Below, piece after piece: positions 58,501-64,000 of a stretch of DNA of 64,000 nucleotides. Position 1 is the first letter of the stretch. Each line of letters starts with the position of its first letter. The notes beneath the pieces are model-generated. The model was not told where the DNA came from. It was given only the letters and a program-made list of their open reading frames with translations, and did not search any database. Both the position numbers and the translations under genes were made by a program. Source of the stretch: Acanthamoeba lenticulata (lineage: Eukaryota; Discosea; Longamoebia; Acanthamoebidae); the NCBI GenBank assembly GCA_002179805.1, contig NAVB01000754.1:57930-121929 (forward strand), written 5' to 3'.

Positions 58501-59948
58501 CTTGCTTCCTCAATGCCTACAAGCCTGGTTGGGGAGGATATAATTTGGCCCAACCCCTGCGAGCGGCTTCAAAGCCTCATCAAGGTTCGTCCTTCTCTAC
58601 ATGTTTTTACATACGCGCCAATTTGACTCCTTATTACCAACCCTCTAGAGGAGCACACGGCAGTCCGAATTGGAATGCATCGCCCACGCCTTGCGTTCCT
58701 GCGTTCCTCACTGGGGTGATGAATTCATCACCGGAAATCAACTGTCGGCATTCCTTGCCGCTGTGGAGGAGCTGCACGAAGTGGGCATCACCAGCATCAG
58801 TGACTCCCTTGGCTACTGTCGTATGACTCCCATTTGCACTTGCTCTTTCCTTCTTTCTCTCTTCTTTTTTGTGCTCACATTCCACAATTCCTTCATGCAG
58901 GCCAGCTAGAGCTGGTCCGTGCGGGTGCTGCCACAGCCTCACCTGCCGTGATCCTCGAGCTTTTCTTGAATGAAATGTCTTTCATTCACAAACCTGAGGA
59001 GGTGCTGCCCGGCGAAAGGGCGCACGAGCTGTTGCATGCACTCGCGCCCTTGTGCCCTGGAGAAGTTCTACGCTTTATCGGCACAAACCTGACAGCTTTT
59101 GACGATCGCGACTATCGCGGCGACTCCATCAGGCATTACCAAGACCTGCTTGGTGTCCTCTTGGCTGCGGGAAACAGTGCGCCGGTGGGGCGAGAGACGA
59201 AAATCGGGCTCATGCGCCAGCTCTTGTGCGTGCTCAAGTCCTCCCTGCCATGTCGCGAGCCCTTCTGCTGGCGCGAAAACTCCGATCGCTTTTACTTCCG
59301 CCCATCACCCGGCACTGGTGACGTGCTCGAGCTGGTGCGCGACTGGATCTTGGCACACAAGAACGACGACAGCGAGGCCAAGGATTCAAACAGTGGCGCC
59401 AGCGAGCGGTACGCTTGCGGAGGGCACCGTCGCATCAGGCTGGACAGTTTTTGAGTGGATTGATCGGTTTTCTGTTGTTTGTTGGCTGCAGACTCGGCAC
59501 GAGTGGAGAAGACTCAGCAACAACGTCGGCAACATGGGCACAGGAGGCCATAGACGAGTTGGTGGCCAAGCTGAACCACCTGGCCGAGTCTCGCGCACTG
59601 GGCGGGTGGCCGGGCAGCCTCGCATGGCTCCTGCCACACGACCACCCGTTCACGCTTTGGCTCGAGACCCAGCCCGCTTTCCATCACCGTCGCTCCTGGC
59701 AAGGTCACTGTGGCCTGTGCCACACGCCCGAGGTTGATGGCGCCCGGAAGGTGCCTGTGGTCGCCTGCACCAACTGTCAACGTGATGCCTGCCTGGCGAC
59801 GTGCCTTCGTGGCTGTGAGCGCTGCCTCAAGCTCAGCTGCACTACGTGCATCAGGTCGGTGGTTATGAGGTCACACTCTTGCAGGCCGTGCCACCAGATG
59901 TGCCTCGAGTGTGAGCAAGACACTCTCGAGAGCCGTGCTTGTTTTTGA
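55576..59948 (+). CDS. Helical-repeat protein with Cys-rich C terminus, unknown family
   Basis: This is an intron-rich gene (about 15 exons) whose junctions mostly keep one frame; the junction near 57.67 kb could not be fixed. The N terminus (MQTEGEQVGGMPPCEQAKQA) is Trp- and charge-rich with a CNCADRRFWALDYCQRDY segment. The middle is a long alpha-solenoid-like region (LLLVERLGQLLNDTHPLVQ, VQKWLQVDLVLSVTQLF). The last ~80 residues hold about 15 cysteines in C-x2-C pairs (HCGLC, CTNC, CERCLKLSCTTC, SCRPCHQMCLEC), probably a zinc-binding RING- or B-box-like module, so a ubiquitin-ligase role is possible but unproven. Exons from about 56.4 to 58.6 kb are clearly less GC-rich than the ends of the same gene and than the neighbours. 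I recognise no named family. Confidence 0.6.
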
Positions 59949-60576
59949 CAACTCTAATAAAGCAGAGGAGGAGAAGAGGGGCCCGGTAGGAGGGTGGACG
60001 GAGTGAGATACTGGGAGAGGGATGGATGTACTGGCACCCTTACGAGATTACACACTCATTTGGTCCTGCGAAGCGCGGCATGCCTGGTGTGGGAGGAGCG
60101 GAGTGGCCACTGGTCGACACAGCTATGGGTGTGCGAGGACGGCCGAGGGCTCTAATATTGACTGTTGTCACGCCTTCAATCGGCAGAGGCGTCCGGCGTG
60201 GCGTGGTCTCGGCGTTCTGGCCGGAGCAGCCGAGTGCGGCTGTGGCAAGGGCTTGGCCTGCGGGCCGATGGGGTGGCCGGCGGTGACAGAGAAACAAGCC
60301 TTTTTGATAGCCTAACCGTGTAAAACGCGGCCAAAAGGCCCGCCAGGTGTCATGCTGAGTGGTGCCCAGGGACGAGGTGGACAGATTGGTGAGATTGATT
60401 GCGGGCTATGGGAGGGAGGCCGGAGCCTCTTCTTTTCTTCGACCACACTGCCTGCCCCCCTGAGAGCGAAAGCTTTGATCTGGCGCGCCAATGGGCGTGA
60501 TTAACAAGCAGGAGCCAAATTAAAACCTCTCAGATCTGCAAGGCGCTCTTTCGTTGTCGCCGCACCGTGTGCAAGC
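59949..60576. other. Intergenic region, nothing coding recognised
   Basis: An AATAAA at about 59955 probably serves polyadenylation of the gene to the left. The rest is moderately GC-rich with short open stretches on both strands (for example 60026-60286) that show no domain. The promoter of the secreted-protein gene at 60577 must lie at the right end; an AT-rich ATTAAAAC occurs about 55 bp before the ATG. Confidence 0.45.
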
Positions 60577-61326
60577 ATGTCGCTCTCCTACCTCCTCGCC
60601 ACTGCTCTCTTGCTCATTCTTCTTCTGGCCTCCGCGCCTTCGACGCACTCGGAGCCGCTCTCGATCGTGAGTTTTGACTGCGGCACGGGCATCAACTACA
60701 CCATTGCCCAAGAATCGACCACCTCGCCGTGGGGAGCGAACAAGGGCTACTGCTGGGGCAACGTGGTCACCGGACTCGACCGCCTCTACGACGTGACCTA
60801 CTACCTCGCCGGAGGCGCCACCTCCACCAGCGGCGACATCGCGCCCAAGGCAAACGCCACAATCTTCGTCCTCAATGATCTTGGGGCCACCTACCCCGTT
60901 CTGGGCGAGGTGATCACCACGCTCGACATCAGCGCCAGTATCCCCTCTACGAAAGCCAGCACCAACGTGCCTGTCAAGGCCAGCTTCAACGCGCCCAATG
61001 GCCTCCCGCTCGATGCCAACACGCCCTATTTTATCGCCTATTGCGCCGACACCTCCAATGGTGGCGACATGACATACTCCTTCGGAGCCGACCTCAACAA
61101 CAGATGGGGCTTCCTCGTTGGCGTCGGCTACACTAAGGGCTCCTTTAGCTTCTCGTTGGCCACCGAGCTCACTTTCGACTGCACCAAGCCCTCGCCCTCC
61201 CTCTCGCCCTCCCCGTCCCCCTCCGCCTCTGCGTCAGCGTCGCCCTCGCAAAAGCCTGCGAGTGTCAGCGGCGTACCCCCGCTCAACGGCATCTTTCACA
61301 CTCTCCTCCGCGCCCTTGTCCCCTGA
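60577..61326 (+). CDS. Secreted protein with Ser/Pro-rich C-terminal stalk
   Basis: This is a single-exon gene of 249 residues. MSLSYLLATALLLILLLASA is a signal peptide with likely cleavage near THS. The mature ~180 residues are beta-rich and Thr/Ser/Gly-rich, with cysteines at FDCGTG, GYCWGN, YCADT and FDCTK. A low-complexity segment follows (PSPSLSPSPSPSASASASPS), typical of an O-glycosylated stalk, then 20 residues ending LLRALVP. No transmembrane helix is evident; the short hydrophobic end is too weak to claim a GPI signal. A role at the cell surface or in the cyst wall is possible but not shown by the sequence. No family is recognised. Confidence 0.7.
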   Translation: MSLSYLLATALLLILLLASAPSTHSEPLSIVSFDCGTGINYTIAQESTTSPWGANKGYCWGNVVTGLDRLYDVTYYLAGGATSTSGDIAPKANATIFVLNDLGATYPVLGEVITTLDISASIPSTKASTNVPVKASFNAPNGLPLDANTPYFIAYCADTSNGGDMTYSFGADLNNRWGFLVGVGYTKGSFSFSLATELTFDCTKPSPSLSPSPSPSASASASPSQKPASVSGVPPLNGIFHTLLRALVP

Positions 61327-61514
61327 GCTCGGACTGATTACAACACGATCTTAAAGTTACACACGCCCGAAATGAGTTGAGTGGTCCGGAATGAGCCAGT
61401 GCTTTCTTTTTCTTTGTGATAAAAAGATAAAAAGATTAATAGACAAAGAGGTAGATGTTCTAATTTGTCGACAATGCTCTTTCGTCGAATCCGCGAGTGC
61501 GCAAACCTTTTTCG

Positions 61515-64000
61515 CTACAGCTCTTCTCTCTTCGCACCTGTAGATGCATCCCAGGTGAGGTAGTCTGCGGCAGCGGTGCTTCGCGCGAGCCGTCGCCGTC
61601 GGGCGACAACGATGACGGAGATGACGATGACCCCCAGCACCAAAGCCACGGCCACGGGAATCGCCACCGACACCGCCACGATCATGCCCACGTCAGACGA
61701 CGACGTCGAAGACGGCGAGTCGCTCTTGCTCCCGAGCAGCACGCCGAGGCCCATGCTCGGGTCGTACTGCACGTTGCTGATGAACGGCGGGAGCGTCATC
61801 ACGAGGACGTAACTGCCGCCGTCGCTCGCGGTCGAGTTGCTGCCGTCGTCGGCCTCCCACAAGAGGTCAACGTTGCCCAAGAGGGTCAGCACGCCGTCGA
61901 CGAGGGCCGAGTTGAGGACCTCCACTTGGGCCACCACATCCCCGCCGGGCAGGGTGGCCGCGAACGTGGTCATGCCCGCGCGCGGCGTGTTGAGCTGCCG
62001 CACGACCAGCGCGGCAGACGTGCCGTTGTTGGACGGCGCCGAGGCGTTGGCGCTGTTGTTGAGGCCGGTGAGGCGATAGCGCAGCGTGATGCCGTTTTTC
62101 TGGGCGTAGCGGACCATCGTCAGCGGGTCGTTGGGCGCGGCCGTGGTGGAGAGGTCCACCGACCACTTGACGGTCCCGGCCGGCACGGTGAAGTCGACGC
62201 CGCCAAACGACAGCGGACGCGCCTCCTCGTAGAAGGCGTAGGTGTGGGTCAGGTTGGTCCACGCGTCGATGGCGATCCGATACGCCACGGCCGAGCTGGC
62301 GCCGTCGGGCGGCGGCACCGCCTGGCGCGTCACGTTGGCCTCTGCACGTTGCCGCCAGACTCAGGGTCGGCCAAATCTCCTACAGGTTTGAGATTCGAAA
62401 AGGACGTACGTCGGAGGTTGGTTTGATTAAAGCCCAGTTGGAGGTCGATGAAGTTCAGGTGCACGCCAAAGTCCACGTCCGAGGTCGAGTCGTTGCTGGA
62501 GAGCGTCAGCGAGTCGATGACGTTGTCGCCAAACAGGGCGGACGTCTTGACCAGCGTGGGCTTGGGGAGAGGCGTGGGCGACGGGTTCGCGTTGCAGTCA
62601 TCTGAGGTCAAGAACACATCAACGTTAACATCAGCATGTGCGGCATTGTCGATTGCTTGTGGAGTGGAGAAGGGCGAAGGCGGCGACGACGCACTTGGGC
62701 GACCGGCCGTGCTGCCGTCGGCGTTGATCTTGTTGAGCGTGGGCGTGCTGACCTGTGAACAGCAAGTTGAAGTGGCAGAGCACGTCACGCCTAAGACAGC
62801 GGAATGTTTAGCCATTTCTTAATTGGAAAAAAAGTAAAAGAAAATCAAAATCAAAGTCAATATCAAAAAAAGAGCGGATGCACACCCAGCGCCGAAGTTG
62901 CATAGGTCATGATGTTCGAGTCTGCAAACTGCTGCCAGATGCCGCCGTTGGCCAGCATCACGCCTGTTTGTTGCCAGACATTTATCAGATCAATTGTTTT
63001 TCTTTCTTTTTTTTGATTTGTTTTGCTTTTTTTGTGTTTGTTTTGCTTTTTTTGTGGTTTGTTTTGTGTTTTTTGTTGTTTGTTTGTTTTTACCCGTAGA
63101 ACTCTTTCCGATGTTAAAGCGGGCGAGTTGTTGCTGCGACCACTTGGCCGAAGCGTTCACGAATCGCAAGCCTGTAGTGTTGGCGGCCAAGTCAAAGGTG
63201 ACCGGGCCCTTGTTGGTCCACGCTTGTGACGAATTGAGAACAACTCCTGCGCACCACGCCATCAGGCAGCTGTCCCCTGGGTGCATTGCATTGCAACGCA
63301 TGCATGTGATGGTATTGGCACGTACCCGTTGCGCCATTAGAAACTCGGATTGACGCAGAGCCGTCCTGATCCCACGCACTGTCCAAGCCCATGTTGACTC
63401 CTGCAAAAAAAAGTGAATAAATAAAAATAAATAGAAATTATTCATAGAATAAAATGTAATGAATTCTTTTTTTTCCTCCTGTCTTGATAAAATAAGCAAG
63501 GGATGGGGCTATTTCCGTACCGTACATGTTACTGCCGTCGATGTTGATGGTGATGATGGAGCTGTTTGCGGACGACCCCCAGTACCCACCATTGGTCATG
63601 TCCACAGCTGCACAACACTCGAACGCATTCACACAAATGAGAATTGAATCTTGCACATTGGTGATGGTGGAGGTGTTGGTGGTGGTACCAGCAAACACCG
63701 TGGGAATGGCAGGGTTGGGCAGCATGTTGATGGTGATCGCGTCCTCTTGCCGCAACTTCCCAACGTTGGCAAATTTGACCGCTAGGAGGAGGAGGAGAAG
63801 GAGGAAGATGAGCAAAGAATGAGCTCAAGTGTCGTCTAGCTGCAAGCGTACCGGGGACGCCGTGCGCAACGGTGAGGTTGGCAAACCCTTGATTGACCCA
63901 TGTCCCCGACAGGGCCACAAGGCCGTCGGTGACGGAAGTGTTGATGGCGGTGAGCGGCCCCTTCTGGACGAAGGCCCCATCGACCGCGATGGCTGTTTGT
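61515..64000 (-). CDS. Single-pass membrane protein with large extracellular region, 5' end outside window
   Basis: The gene enters from the right edge and ends at 61515. The last exon (about 62340-61515) encodes beta-rich extracellular sequence (TYAFYEEARPLSFGGVDF, VEVLNSALVDGVLTLLGNV), a transmembrane helix (VGMIVAVSVAIPVAVALVLG and on) with VVARRRR as stop-transfer, and a tail of about 25 residues ending AKREEL. Upstream exons (62.4-62.8, 63.1-63.4, 63.5-63.8 kb and to the edge) encode short units with recurring NxS/T sites and phrases such as GPVTFDLAANTTGLRFVNAS and LVALSGTWVNQGFANLTV. These resemble right-handed beta-helix (pectin-lyase-like) coils of surface proteins. Exon boundaries were only partly traced. 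It is probably a cell-surface receptor or adhesin-like protein; the ligand is unknown. Confidence 0.65.

Noticed and set aside
60026..60286. Possible small gene upstream of the secreted-protein gene
   Set aside because: Three overlapping short frames on both strands, no domain and no splice or signal support.

Overview
The window looks like nuclear DNA of a free-living amoebozoan, most likely Acanthamoeba or a close relative. The basis is GC-rich exons, many short T-rich introns (mostly 50-100 nt) with donors such as GTACGT, GTACGC or GTGCGC, gene spacing often below 300 bp, Ras/Rho signalling genes, and Sel1 and CPWD-type ankyrin repeats. No rRNA, tRNA, CRISPR array or insertion sequence was recognised. 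Species assignment is inference from these features, not from a database match.

Left part (1-20.6 kb): a START-RasGAP protein cut by the window edge, a near-canonical Rap1 GTPase, an RS-rich nuclear-type protein, and two large head-to-tail paralogues that join a Clu (clustered mitochondria) domain to a C-terminal leucine-rich repeat region. A small secreted protein follows on the other strand.

Middle part (20.9-43.4 kb): a Dbl-type RhoGEF with a PH domain split by a long insert, a zinc-dependent alcohol dehydrogenase, a divergent Ran-like GTPase without the catalytic glutamine, a large SAPS-like (PP6 regulatory subunit) protein, a protein with a 53BP1/Crb2-type tandem BRCT module, then three neighbouring intronless genes: a Lys-rich protein, a CPWD ankyrin protein with an in-frame stop, and a Sel1-repeat protein.

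Right part (43.5-64 kb): a very long ankyrin-WGR-PARP protein with a complete catalytic triad and a 25-copy hexanucleotide repeat inside one intron; an F-box/CPWD-ankyrin protein; an unrecognised, intron-rich helical protein with a Cys-rich C terminus; a secreted protein; and a single-pass membrane protein cut by the right edge.

The genes do not form an operon. Several touch shared themes: small-GTPase control (RasGAP, Rap1, RhoGEF, Ran-like) and DNA-damage response (BRCT protein, WGR-PARP). Most exon boundaries were traced by hand with reading-phase checks. Where totals are given (Rap1, RS protein, secreted protein at 20 kb, RhoGEF, Ran-like, BRCT protein), the exon sums are divisible by three.
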